In this document: positions 1 through 8,172 of the stretch, piece by piece
Position numbering within the stretch: position 1 is the first letter of the stretch
Layout of the letters: every line of letters starts with the position of its first letter
DNA from: Flavobacterium agrisoli
GTDB taxonomy: Bacteria; Bacteroidota; Bacteroidia; Flavobacteriales; Flavobacteriaceae
Length of the DNA: 64,000 bases
Assembly (NCBI RefSeq): GCF_016522065.1
Contig: NZ_JAEHFV010000005.1
Location: 124,001-188,000 of the forward strand
Reading direction: 5' to 3'
Notes under the pieces: generated by a model
What the model saw: the letters and a program-made list of their open reading frames with translations, nothing else
Databases searched by the model: none
What the model was told of the DNA's origin: nothing
Made by a program: the position numbers and the translations under genes

Positions 1-294
1 CGTATGGCGCATTTGTCCATCATCACCTTGCCATTGTCTTGATTTGATGCGGCCTTCTACATAAATTTTATCACCTTTGGATAAGTATTTTTCGCAAATT
101 TCGGCGGCTTTATTGCGTACAACCAAATTATGCCATTCGGTAGAAGTGATTTTTTCGTTGGTCGATTTGTTGATATACACTTCGTTGGTAGCCAATTGAA
201 AACGCCCAATACAGTTTCCTCCTTCAAAATAATGCATTTTTACATCATCTCCTAAATGGCCAATTAACATTACTTTATTTAAGGTTCCGCTCAT
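1..294 (-). CDS. ssb: Single-stranded DNA-binding protein, N-terminal 98 residues (runs off the window)
   Basis: The reading frame starts with ATG at 294 and is still open at base 1, so only the first 98 residues are seen. It begins MSGTLNKVMLIGHLG, the usual bacterial SSB start, and shows the OB-fold landmarks GRFQLATNE, TEWHNLVV and VEGRIKSRQWQ that form the ssDNA-binding surface. SSB coats single strands in replication, recombination and repair as a tetramer. The acidic C-terminal tail that recruits partners lies outside the window. It follows mutY on the same strand with a 46-base gap, so the two DNA-maintenance genes may be co-transcribed. Confidence 0.93.
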   Translation of the reverse strand, partial: MSGTLNKVMLIGHLGDDVKMHYFEGGNCIGRFQLATNEVYINKSTNEKITSTEWHNLVVRNKAAEICEKYLSKGDKIYVEGRIKSRQWQGDDGQMRHT

Positions 295-340
295 GAAAAT
301 ATGGTATTTCTCCAAAGATACATTTTTTTAAAAAACAATA

Positions 341-1375
341 TTAAAGCGATTCTAAAAAATTATGTATCACAATCGGAAAAGGAAAAAGTTTCGCCTCTTG
401 CAGTGAAATCCCCGACTCTAAAACACCTTTTATACGCACTTTCCAAAACTTAATATTTAAATGTTGGTGCGATAATTTATGCACAATGGCTTTACAATTC
501 AATTCTTCAATACCAATAGGAATATATGGCTGAAAAAAGCCTACTTCAATAACCGATGATATATAATCGAAATCTTTCTCTTCACTAGTTTCCAAAAGCG
601 GAAATTCATATAAATTCTGCCAAATTCCTTTTCGAGTTCGTTGCTGCAAGAGTGTTTTTCCTTGCTCATCTTGAACAATAAAATAATTAAAAAAACGGTT
701 GGTAACTTTGGTTTTTTTCAACTTTACAGGTAGCTGAGCAACTTTATTCATTTTTAAAGCCAAACAACTTTCGTTAAAAACACAACTAGCACAATCTGGA
801 TTTTTAGGCACACATTGCAAAGCGCCAAACTCCATAATAGCCTGATTAAATTGTGCAGGATTATTTTTGGGCATTAATTCGAAAGCCAAGTTATAAAATT
901 CGGTTTTAGTCGCCGGCAAAGCAATATCCGATTCCATATTAAAATAACGCGCTAGCACTCGAAATACATTTCCATCTACAACCGGAACAGCTTCGTTATA
1001 CGAAAAAGAAGCTATTGCCGCCGCAGTATATTGCCCAACTCCTTTTAGCTGCAACAACTCTTTATAGGTCTGCGGAAAAACACCGTTTAATTCAGATGCA
1101 ATATATTGTGCAGTTTGATGCAAATTTCGAGCCCGAGAATAATACCCTAAGCCTTGCCACAATTTAAGGACTTTCTCTTCATCAGCATTAGCCAAATCGA
1201 ACACCGTAGGAAAAGCTTTTATAAAAGAAAAAAAATAAGGCAATCCTTGCGCTACACGTGTTTGTTGCAGCATGATTTCGGAGAGCCAAATGGGATAAGG
1301 ATTGCGCGTATTGCGCCAAGGCAAATCGCGCTTGTTTTGTAAATACCACGAAATTAGTAACTTAGAAAAATTCAT
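341..1375 (-). CDS. mutY: A/G-specific adenine DNA glycosylase MutY
   Basis: This enzyme removes adenine mispaired with 8-oxoguanine, preventing G:C to T:A changes. The 344 residues match the family length. The helix-hairpin-helix LKGVGQYTAAA is near residues 110-120. The expected catalytic residues are Glu33 in SEIMLQQTR and Asp134 in PVVDGNVFR. A 4Fe-4S cluster is formed by Cys188, Cys195, Cys198 and Cys204 (C-X6-C-X2-C-X5-C). The last third resembles the NUDIX-like domain that recognises 8-oxoG. A perfect -7 box on the minus strand lies just upstream. The gene is divergent from HU and runs toward ssb. Confidence 0.96.
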   Translation of the reverse strand: MNFSKLLISWYLQNKRDLPWRNTRNPYPIWLSEIMLQQTRVAQGLPYFFSFIKAFPTVFDLANADEEKVLKLWQGLGYYSRARNLHQTAQYIASELNGVFPQTYKELLQLKGVGQYTAAAIASFSYNEAVPVVDGNVFRVLARYFNMESDIALPATKTEFYNLAFELMPKNNPAQFNQAIMEFGALQCVPKNPDCASCVFNESCLALKMNKVAQLPVKLKKTKVTNRFFNYFIVQDEQGKTLLQQRTRKGIWQNLYEFPLLETSEEKDFDYISSVIEVGFFQPYIPIGIEELNCKAIVHKLSHQHLNIKFWKVRIKGVLESGISLQEAKLFPFPIVIHNFLESL

Positions 1376-1392
1376 TATAAATTATTAGACAA

Positions 1393-1400
1393 CAAAAGTA
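1393..1400 (-). promoter_or_regulatory. mutY -7 promoter box
   Basis: The minus strand reads TACTTTTG, a perfect match to the Bacteroidota -7 element TAnnTTTG, 17 bases before the mutY start codon. I see no clear TTG -33 element at the usual distance. Confidence 0.5.
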
Positions 1401-1457
1401 AAAGTTTATGTAATTAAAATTTAACGATTTAGCTTGATTTATTCTTTTTTTAATTCC

Positions 1458-1465
1458 TATATTTG
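1458..1465 (+). promoter_or_regulatory. HU promoter, -7 box with -33 TTG
   Basis: TATATTTG matches TAnnTTTG exactly and lies 42 bases before the HU start. A TTG at 1434-1436 sits 21 bases upstream of the box, within the spacing used by Bacteroidota sigma factors. Confidence 0.6.
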
Positions 1466-1507
1466 CAAACTCAAAAAAATAGTACACCAATATAAATACG
1501 AAAGAAA

Positions 1508-1798
1508 ATGACGAAAGCAGATATCGTAGCGAAAATTTCAGAAAAATTAGGTCTTGAAAAAGGAGATGTTCAAGCAACAGTGGAAACATTTATGGAAGAA
1601 GTAAAATCTTCTTTAGAAACTGGAGACAATGTTTATTTAAGAGGTTTCGGAAGTTTCATCGTAAAAACTAGAGCTGAAAAAACAGGTAGAAACATTTCTA
1701 AAAACACTACTATTAAAATTCCAGCGCACAACATTCCTGCTTTTAAACCTGCAAAAGTGTTTGTAGAAGGAGTAAAAACAAATAACGAAGCAAAATAA
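1508..1798 (+). CDS. HU/IHF-family DNA-binding protein
   Basis: This 96-residue protein is a histone-like architectural factor that bends and compacts DNA as a dimer. It begins MTKADIVAKISEKLGL, typical of the helical dimerisation body. It has the conserved RGFGSFIVKTR turn leading into the beta arm, and the IPAHNIPAFKPAKVF region that contacts the minor groove. The arm carries TGRNISKNTT in place of the HU consensus GRNPQTGE, which is common in this phylum and does not cleanly separate HU from IHF subunits. The start is ATG, with an A-rich leader and no Shine-Dalgarno motif. Confidence 0.95.
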   Translation: MTKADIVAKISEKLGLEKGDVQATVETFMEEVKSSLETGDNVYLRGFGSFIVKTRAEKTGRNISKNTTIKIPAHNIPAFKPAKVFVEGVKTNNEAK

Positions 1799-1829
1799 CA
1801 CTATTAATTAATCATAAAATCGATAAGAT

Positions 1830-1922
1830 ATGCCAAGTGGTAAAAAAAGAAAGAGACATAAGGTAGCTACTCACAAAAGAAAAAAAAGAGCGAGAGCTAA
1901 CCGTCACAAAAAGAAAAAGTAG
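1830..1922 (+). CDS. 30-residue highly basic protein, probably ribosome-associated
   Basis: A complete ATG-to-TAG frame encodes MPSGKKRKRH followed by lysine-, arginine- and histidine-rich sequence ending in KKKK. About two thirds of the residues are basic, so it must bind nucleic acid. It lies 31 bases after HU on the same strand and ends inside its own terminator hairpin, which argues for a real co-transcribed gene. A short Bacteroidota-specific ribosomal protein, bL38, was reported in the Flavobacterium johnsoniae ribosome structure. This ORF is a plausible candidate for it, but I cannot check the sequence. Coding is quite likely; the identity is a guess. Confidence 0.72.
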   Translation: MPSGKKRKRHKVATHKRKKRARANRHKKKK

Positions 1923-1946
1923 TTTATAACTACTTTTTTCTTTTTA
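1908..1946 (+). terminator. Rho-independent terminator of the HU transcript, overlapping the preceding CDS end
   Basis: GTAGTT (1919-1924) pairs with AACTAC (1928-1933) around a 3-base loop. The stem is lengthened by A-rich sequence pairing with the following T-run. The left arm contains the last Lys codons and the TAG stop of the 30-residue ORF. Confidence 0.75.
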
Positions 1947-2112
1947 AACGTTCATTGAAATTGAAAAAAGAAGAAAGAGAAAAGAGAATAGAAAAAAGAC
2001 GCATAAAAGTCTATCAACTGTACTCTTTTTAATTAATCTTATTTTCTCCGGGTTCAATACCTGTTAAAAATATTGTTTAATCCATCTGTAGATAAGATTT
2101 TAGATTTTAGTA

Positions 2113-2126
2113 CCGATAATTATCGG
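2113..2126. repeat. 14-bp palindrome CCGATAATTATCGG
   Basis: This perfect palindrome sits in the 280-base leader region before the RNase G gene, flanked by short direct repeats of GATTTTAG. Similar CCCGATAATTATCGGG units occur as scattered intergenic elements in flavobacteria. No operator role can be assigned from one copy. Confidence 0.45.
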
Positions 2127-2203
2127 GATCGATTTTAGATTTTTACATCTATTTTCTTTCATCTATTTTCTATTTTCTGAAAAAACAGATAAAAATTTAC
2201 AGT

Positions 2204-3748
2204 GTGAATAAAGAATTAATCATTCGATCTAGTTCTGAAGCCGTAGATTTTGCCTTATTAAAAGATGGAAAACTAATTGAATTACATAAAGAAGAAGAAA
2301 AAAGCAACTTTCAGGTTGGTGATATTTTTATTGCCAAAATAAGAAAACCCGTTGCTGGACTTAATGCTGCTTTTGTAAATGTTGGCTTTGAAAAAGATGC
2401 CTTTTTACATTATCACGATTTAGGACCTAACTTAGCTTCTCAATTGAAATTCATAAAACTTGTAAGCGCAGGTAAATTAAAAGATTTCTCCCTAAAAAAC
2501 TTTCAGTTTGAAAAAGAGATTGACAAAGATGGCATCATTACTGATATTTTAAGTGCCAATCAATCTGTTTTAGTCCAAGTAGTTAAAGAACCAATATCAA
2601 CAAAAGGCCCAAGAATTAGCGCTGAGCTCTCTTTGGCAGGACGTTTTATTGTGTTGGTCCCTTTTTCGGATCGTGTTTCTATTTCACAAAAAATAGAAGA
2701 CAAAAAAGAAAAAGACCGTCTAAAAAAACTTGTACTATCTATCAAACCAAAAGGATTTGGTGTTATTGTTCGTACAGTAGCCGAAGGCAAAAATACAGCC
2801 GAATTAGAAAAAGATTTGCAGAACCTGCTAGGCAGATGGACTGCAATGTGTAAAAAATTACCAACTGCTCATCATCCATCAAAAGTATTAGGAGAGCTTA
2901 ACCGAGCTTCTTCGATTTTACGAGATGTATTTAATGATACCTTTAGCGGTATTCAAATAGATGATGAAGAGTTGTTTCACCAAACGAAAGAATATTTGCA
3001 AGAAATTGCGCCTTCAAAACAATCTATTGTAAAGTTTTATCAATCAAACGACACTCCTATTTTTGAGAAATACAACATAGAGAGACAAATCAAAACTTCA
3101 TTTGGACGTACCGTATCCATGAGCAAAGGTGCTTATTTGATAATCGAACACACCGAAGCCTTGCACGTAATCGACGTAAACAGTGGTAACCGATCAAACA
3201 AAGCCACCAATCAAGAAGATACTGCATTAGAAGTAAACATGATTGCAGCAGCAGAAATTGCCCGCCAATTGCGTTTGCGAGATATGGGCGGAATTATAGT
3301 AGTTGATTTTATCGATATGTCTAATCCCGACAACAGGAAAGTATTGTTCGACTTCTTGCGAGAAGAAATGAGCGACGATAAAGCCAAGCATAAAATCTTG
3401 CCGCCTAGTAAATTTGGATTGGTTCAAATTACCAGACAGCGCGTAAGACCAGAAGTTAACATCAAAACCAGAGAAGAAAATCCCGATAGTGTGAATGGCG
3501 AAATTGAAGCGCCTATTTTAATCATCGACCGAATCACCTCTGATTTAGAACGAATTTTAAAAACCCACAAAAAAGTGGTGCTTAACGCCCACCCCTTTGT
3601 GGCTGCATACCTCAGTAAAGGTTTTCCATCCTTACGCTCAAAATGGTTTTTTGAGTATAAGAAATGGGTGAAAATCATACCTCGTGACGCTTACACGTAT
3701 TTAGAATATCATTTCTACGACAACCAAGGAAATGTTATCAAAGAATAA
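2204..3748 (+). CDS. rng: Ribonuclease E/G family endoribonuclease (RNase G type)
   Basis: This 514-residue enzyme cleaves single-stranded, 5'-monophosphorylated RNA in rRNA maturation and mRNA decay. The N-terminal S1-like domain is seen in GDIFIAKIRKPVAGLNAAFVN. The catalytic region holds the metal-binding aspartates in LHVIDVNSG and IIVVDFIDM, followed by LVQITRQRVRP. Its length fits RNase G rather than the long, scaffold-bearing RNase E. The start is GTG at 2204, where family similarity begins. The leader is about 280 bases after the HU transcript, so it probably has its own promoter. It converges on tadA across a shared terminator. Confidence 0.95.
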   Translation: MNKELIIRSSSEAVDFALLKDGKLIELHKEEEKSNFQVGDIFIAKIRKPVAGLNAAFVNVGFEKDAFLHYHDLGPNLASQLKFIKLVSAGKLKDFSLKNFQFEKEIDKDGIITDILSANQSVLVQVVKEPISTKGPRISAELSLAGRFIVLVPFSDRVSISQKIEDKKEKDRLKKLVLSIKPKGFGVIVRTVAEGKNTAELEKDLQNLLGRWTAMCKKLPTAHHPSKVLGELNRASSILRDVFNDTFSGIQIDDEELFHQTKEYLQEIAPSKQSIVKFYQSNDTPIFEKYNIERQIKTSFGRTVSMSKGAYLIIEHTEALHVIDVNSGNRSNKATNQEDTALEVNMIAAAEIARQLRLRDMGGIIVVDFIDMSNPDNRKVLFDFLREEMSDDKAKHKILPPSKFGLVQITRQRVRPEVNIKTREENPDSVNGEIEAPILIIDRITSDLERILKTHKKVVLNAHPFVAAYLSKGFPSLRSKWFFEYKKWVKIIPRDAYTYLEYHFYDNQGNVIKE

Positions 3749-3768
3749 AACCTGAATTCATTCAGAAT

Positions 3769-3806
3769 AAAAAACCGCCAATCTTTTTGATATGGCGGTT
3801 TTTTTA
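3769..3806. terminator. Bidirectional terminator between rng and tadA
   Basis: AAAACCGCCA (3771-3780) pairs with TGGCGGTTTT (3793-3802) around a 12-base loop. A T-run follows on the plus strand and the A-run before it gives a T-run on the minus strand, so it can serve both convergent genes. Confidence 0.88.
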
Positions 3807-3818
3807 TGTTCAAAAATG

Positions 3819-4262
3819 TCACTTTCTTCTGGAAACAAAAAAACGTTTCATCAAATCAGCCGATTCCTCAGCCATAACTCCCGAAACCAAAGTCGTTTTA
3901 GGATGCAATTTACCTCCCATGGTCATAAATCCCCTATTTTCATCACGAGCACCAAACACCACTTTCGAAATCTGACTCCAATACAAAGCACCAGCGCACA
4001 TTTGACAAGGCTCTAACGTCACATACAACGTACAGTCTTTTAAATATTTACTTCCTAAATAATTTGCGGCAGCCGTAATAGATTGCATTTCGGCATGAGC
4101 CGTTACATCATGCAGCATTTCGGTAGCATTATGACCTCGCGCGATAATTTTATCAGCTACTACAATAACAGCTCCCACAGGAATTTCGCCTTTTTCAAAA
4201 GCAAGTTCGGCCTCTTGCAAGGCGCGTTTCATAAAATAGTCGTCGTTGAAAGGGTTTTCCAT
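3819..4262 (-). CDS. tadA: tRNA-specific adenosine deaminase TadA
   Basis: TadA converts A34 to inosine in the tRNA-Arg(ACG) anticodon, which allows decoding of CGN codons. The 147 residues show the zinc-dependent deaminase signature: His56 and Glu58 in TAHAEMQ, and Cys86 and Cys89 in PCQMCAGAL. GEIPVGAV near residue 25 and the C-terminal MKRFFVSRR are also typical. TadA acts as a homodimer and is normally essential. Its promoter region (4263-4321) is shared with the divergent TonB-like gene. Confidence 0.95.
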   Translation of the reverse strand: MENPFNDDYFMKRALQEAELAFEKGEIPVGAVIVVADKIIARGHNATEMLHDVTAHAEMQSITAAANYLGSKYLKDCTLYVTLEPCQMCAGALYWSQISKVVFGARDENRGFMTMGGKLHPKTTLVSGVMAEESADLMKRFFVSRRK

Positions 4263-4321
4263 AATTGCAAAAATAAGATTTTAAAGCAATTTTTATTATA
4301 TTTAAATATTGATATTCAAAA

Positions 4322-5266
4322 ATGGAAAGAAAGTATAAAATAACAATTCCAGAGCCTTGTTCGGAAAACTGGGACAAAATGATCCCAAACGAAAATGGTC
4401 GTTTTTGCATGAACTGCTCTAAAACGGTTATTGATTTTACTTCAAAAGTTCCAGAGGAAATTCAACAATTTTTTATCAAAAACAAAAGTAAAAACATTTG
4501 CGGAAGGTTTAAAAAATCTCAATTAGACACAATAATAATTAAAATTCCGAATCAAGTTTTATACTCCCAAAACCAATATCATAAAATATTTTCATTAGCA
4601 TTATTCATTTCCATGGGCACTACTTTGTTCAGTTGCCAAGACAAAAACGGAAATAAACAAAAAATAGACAAAATAGAAGTAATTGATGATGCTTCTTCAA
4701 TTAGTAAAACTTACATTGGTAAGACAATGCTCAACCCTAACGACACCGTTCGAATCCCTCCCCCTCCGCTGCCAAAAGTAAATCAGATTAAATTCGTTAA
4801 ACCACATATTCAGTCAAATTTCAAAAAACCGACAACAACTAATTGCGAACAAATTGCGAAACAAAACACTGTAACCGATGACATTATTTACAATGGAGGT
4901 ATTGGATTTGAAACAACTCCTGAATTTGATGGAGGTATTGAGCAATTTTATACCTATTTCACGAATGAATTTATAACTCCAGAAAATATTGACACCAAAA
5001 AGACTAAAATTATTATTTCTTTTATAGTTGAAAAAGATGGTTCATTAACATATGTAAAGCCAAGTGTAAATATTTCCCGAAATTTAGAACAAGAAGTAAT
5101 TCGAGTTTTACAATTATCACCCAAATGGCATCCTGGTCAACAAAATGGTAAAAAAACCAAAACCAGATATACTTTAGTACTAACAATTCAAAAACATAGT
5201 CTTAGTACAGCAAGTCATAAACAAAATCCATCTACAATAACTAACATACAGATTGAAAAATTTTGA
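4322..5266 (+). CDS. TonB-like energy transducer with an N-terminal cysteine (zinc-ribbon-like) domain
   Basis: The 314 residues form three parts. Residues 1-65 carry four cysteines (13, 29, 32, 60) around RFCMNCSKTVIDFT, which looks like a small metal-binding cytoplasmic module. A single membrane segment follows at about 89-104. A Pro-rich linker leads to a TonB C-terminal-like domain at about 215-300 (KIIISFIVEKDGSL, LSPKWHPGQQNGK). TonB domains pass proton-motive-force energy to outer-membrane receptors. No exbB or exbD is nearby, so it may borrow them or act differently. Domain assignment is moderately sure; the N-terminal function is unknown. Confidence 0.72.
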   Translation: MERKYKITIPEPCSENWDKMIPNENGRFCMNCSKTVIDFTSKVPEEIQQFFIKNKSKNICGRFKKSQLDTIIIKIPNQVLYSQNQYHKIFSLALFISMGTTLFSCQDKNGNKQKIDKIEVIDDASSISKTYIGKTMLNPNDTVRIPPPPLPKVNQIKFVKPHIQSNFKKPTTTNCEQIAKQNTVTDDIIYNGGIGFETTPEFDGGIEQFYTYFTNEFITPENIDTKKTKIIISFIVEKDGSLTYVKPSVNISRNLEQEVIRVLQLSPKWHPGQQNGKKTKTRYTLVLTIQKHSLSTASHKQNPSTITNIQIEKF

Positions 5267-5325
5267 TAGCATAATCAGATAAAGTAATTTAAATTTAAAA
5301 CCGTAAATTCGCTTTTTACATTACA

Positions 5326-7104
5326 ATGAAAAGCAATATACTTTCAACAATACAAAATCCAACCGATTTACGCCTACTAGACGAGTCGCAATTACCGCAA
5401 CTCGCTCAAGAATTACGCGATTTTATTATCGGAATTGTTTCGGTAAAGGAAGGACATCTGGGTGCCAGTTTAGGTGTTATCGAATTGACCATTGCCTTGC
5501 ATTATGTTTTCAACACACCCGATGATTTGTTAATTTGGGATGTAGGGCACCAAGCTTACGGCCATAAAATTTTAACCGAAAGAAAAGAAATTTTCAACAC
5601 CAATCGTCAATTGGGTGGTATATCGGGTTTCCCTAAAAGAAGTGAAAGTCTTTATGATGCTTTTGGTGTAGGTCACTCCTCCACTTCTATTTCAGCCGCG
5701 TTGGGAATGGCGATAGCTTCTCATTTAAAAGGCGATTTTGAAAAACATCATATTGCGGTTATTGGCGATGCTTCTATCGCCTCTGGAATGGCTTTTGAAG
5801 GTTTAAACCATGCCGGTGTAACCGATGCCAACTTGTTAGTCATTTTAAACGACAACGCTATTGGCATAGATCCTAGCATAGGCGCTTTAAAAAACTACCT
5901 CACCCATGTGAAAGAAGGAAAAAATCCGAAACAAAATAACATTATTAAATCACTGAATTTTGATTATTCAGGACCAATTGACGGGAATGATATTTTTGCA
6001 GTAATTCGCGAATTAAAACGTTTACAACAAATAAAAGGACCCAAATTTCTTCACCTCATCACCACAAAAGGAAAAGGTCTTCAAAAAGCAGAAGAAAATC
6101 AAGTACAATATCATGCCCCTGGAAAATTTGATGCTTTAACGGGTGAACTTCATTTAAAATCGGAAGAAAATTTACCGCCGAAATACCAAGATGTTTTTGG
6201 TCTTACCCTACTCGATTTAGCTCGAAAAAACGAAAAAATTGTCGGAATTACACCTGCAATGCCAACCGGAAGTTCGTTAAAATTAATGATGGATGAAATT
6301 CCCGAACGTGCATTTGATGTCGGAATTGCCGAACAACATGCTGTAACCCTTGCAGCCGGCATGGCAACACAAGGCATGACGGTTTATTGCAACATTTACT
6401 CTACTTTTTTACAACGTGCTTACGATCAAATAATTCACGATGTGGCTCTTCAAAATTTGCCCGTTATTTTTTGTTTGGATCGCGCAGGTTTGGTCGGAGA
6501 AGATGGCGCCACACATCACGGCGTTTTTGATCTTGCCTATTTGCGATGCATTCCGAACCTGATGATTTACGCCCCCTTAAACGAAATTGAACTACAAAAT
6601 ATTCTTTATACGGCGCAATTGGGTTTAAATCAACCCATCGCTATTCGCTATCCAAGAGGTAGAGGGGAAATTATCGATTGGCAGAAAAATCACTTTTCGC
6701 ATTATCAAAAAGTCAATATCGGAACGGCACACTTTCTACAAGAAGGTACTGAAATTGCTGTTTTATCCACCGGAACTATCGGCAACAATATCACCAAAGC
6801 TTTGAACTTGGTAGCAAATAAAAAAATAGCACATTATCATTTCCCGTTTGTAAAACCGCTAGACCAATCATTATTAAAAACCATTTTTGATTCATTCGAA
6901 AAAATTATTACTATAGAAGATGGCACAATAATTGGTGGATTTGGTTCGTCTATTACAGAAATGGCTGCTAAAGAACAATATCAAGGAAGTATTGAAATAT
7001 TGGGCATTCCGGATGATTTTATTACCCAAGGTACTGTAACAGAGTTGCAACAAATTTGTAAGATTGACGTTAAAAGTTTAGAAAAACTTTTTTTAACCCT
7101 CTAG
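5326..7104 (+). CDS. dxs: 1-deoxy-D-xylulose-5-phosphate synthase
   Basis: Dxs condenses pyruvate and glyceraldehyde 3-phosphate with thiamine diphosphate, the first step of the MEP isoprenoid pathway and a source of DXP for thiamine and pyridoxal. It has the GHQAYGHKILTERK motif, the ThDP/Mg site GDASIASGMAFEGLNHAG with LNDN near residues 147-180, and the transketolase middle domain GLVGEDGATHHGVFDLAYLR. The C-terminal transketolase domain is complete. At 592 residues it is slightly short compared with about 620 in E. coli, as is usual in Bacteroidota. It is followed 34 bases later by a DUF3078 gene on the same strand. Confidence 0.96.
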   Translation: MKSNILSTIQNPTDLRLLDESQLPQLAQELRDFIIGIVSVKEGHLGASLGVIELTIALHYVFNTPDDLLIWDVGHQAYGHKILTERKEIFNTNRQLGGISGFPKRSESLYDAFGVGHSSTSISAALGMAIASHLKGDFEKHHIAVIGDASIASGMAFEGLNHAGVTDANLLVILNDNAIGIDPSIGALKNYLTHVKEGKNPKQNNIIKSLNFDYSGPIDGNDIFAVIRELKRLQQIKGPKFLHLITTKGKGLQKAEENQVQYHAPGKFDALTGELHLKSEENLPPKYQDVFGLTLLDLARKNEKIVGITPAMPTGSSLKLMMDEIPERAFDVGIAEQHAVTLAAGMATQGMTVYCNIYSTFLQRAYDQIIHDVALQNLPVIFCLDRAGLVGEDGATHHGVFDLAYLRCIPNLMIYAPLNEIELQNILYTAQLGLNQPIAIRYPRGRGEIIDWQKNHFSHYQKVNIGTAHFLQEGTEIAVLSTGTIGNNITKALNLVANKKIAHYHFPFVKPLDQSLLKTIFDSFEKIITIEDGTIIGGFGSSITEMAAKEQYQGSIEILGIPDDFITQGTVTELQQICKIDVKSLEKLFLTL

Positions 7105-7138
7105 AAATAATTATTTTGCGAAACCAAAAACCATTTTA

Positions 7139-8170
7139 ATGAATTTAGTACGTTCCACCATTATAATCTTTTTATTCGTCACGGCAGTTGCAAATGCGCA
7201 GGAAGTTTTAATTCGAACAAAATTGCCGCAGAATCCGACTGAACTTTTATCAACCAAAAACAAAATAAGCACACCTCAAGGACTGATTATTCAAACCCAA
7301 CTAAAAGATACCATTTCGCATTGGTCTAAAAAGAACAAATTGGGATTTGATATTTCGGAAATAGCTTTTGTTAACTGGAGTGCCGGGGGAACCAGCTCGA
7401 TTTCTGGACTTTTTAAAGGGGAATTTACACGAGTTTATGTAAATGGTAATCACAAATGGGCCAACGAACTTTTGCTTAAATACGGTTTAAACAAACAAGA
7501 CGGTACCGAACTTCGAAAAACAGACGATGCACTTGTTTTAAATTCGACTTATGGTTACCGAAGTGATTCAACATCCAATTGGTTTTATTCTGGAAAATTC
7601 AATTTTAGCACGCAGTTTACCAATGGTTACAAATACCCAAACACGGATACACCTATTTCGAGACCTTTTGCGCCTGCTTACATTTTCTTAGGAGCAGGAG
7701 CGGAAAATGCCACGAAAGACCGTAATCGGGTGTTTTACTTTTCGCCCATTACGCTCAAAACTACTTTGGTTTTAGACCAATATTTAGCCAATCAAGGTTC
7801 TTTTGGGGTTAAAAAAGCCATCTACGACGAAGACGGCAATCTACTTACTCCAGGAGAACAAGTAAAAGCCGAATTTGGTATTTTGGCTACAGCGTTCTTG
7901 AAAAAAGAAATCTACAAAAACATGTTTTTCGAGAATCGATTGAATTTATATACCGATTATCTAAACAAATTTGGTAATATCGATGTTGATTTTGAAACCA
8001 AATTGGATTTAGTAGTAAACGAATATGTAAAAGCCAACGTTGGTGTTCACATGATTTACGACGATGACATTAAAACCAAAGACGAAGTCGATGGCGAACA
8101 AGTTATTAAAGGGCCCAAATTACAATTGCGTCAAGTTTTAGGCGTGGGCGTAGTATATGCTTTCCAATAG
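7139..8170 (+). CDS. DUF3078 family protein, probable outer-membrane beta-barrel
   Basis: The 343-residue protein starts with a cleavable signal peptide (MNLVRSTIIIFLFVTAVANAQ). It continues with alternating aromatic and polar strands such as WFYSGKFNFSTQFTNGYKYP and FYFSPITLKTTLVLDQY. It ends with a strand finishing in phenylalanine plus glutamine (VVYAFQ), as expected for a small barrel. The overall pattern matches DUF3078, a Bacteroidota outer-membrane family of unknown function. It probably shares the dxs transcript and overlaps nothing, ending 2 bases before the convergent dgt stop. Confidence 0.8.
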   Translation: MNLVRSTIIIFLFVTAVANAQEVLIRTKLPQNPTELLSTKNKISTPQGLIIQTQLKDTISHWSKKNKLGFDISEIAFVNWSAGGTSSISGLFKGEFTRVYVNGNHKWANELLLKYGLNKQDGTELRKTDDALVLNSTYGYRSDSTSNWFYSGKFNFSTQFTNGYKYPNTDTPISRPFAPAYIFLGAGAENATKDRNRVFYFSPITLKTTLVLDQYLANQGSFGVKKAIYDEDGNLLTPGEQVKAEFGILATAFLKKEIYKNMFFENRLNLYTDYLNKFGNIDVDFETKLDLVVNEYVKANVGVHMIYDDDIKTKDEVDGEQVIKGPKLQLRQVLGVGVVYAFQ

Positions 8171-8172
8171 AT

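Noticed and set aside
2046..2066. GGTTCAATACC resembling a tRNA T-loop
   Set aside because: No acceptor, D or anticodon stem can be built around it on either strand.
2560..2790. 76-residue minus-strand frame inside rng, and similar frames such as 6150-6377, 17582-17923, 34133-34537 and 41627-41920
   Set aside because: Antisense shadows of strongly conserved genes; no family motifs and low-complexity composition.
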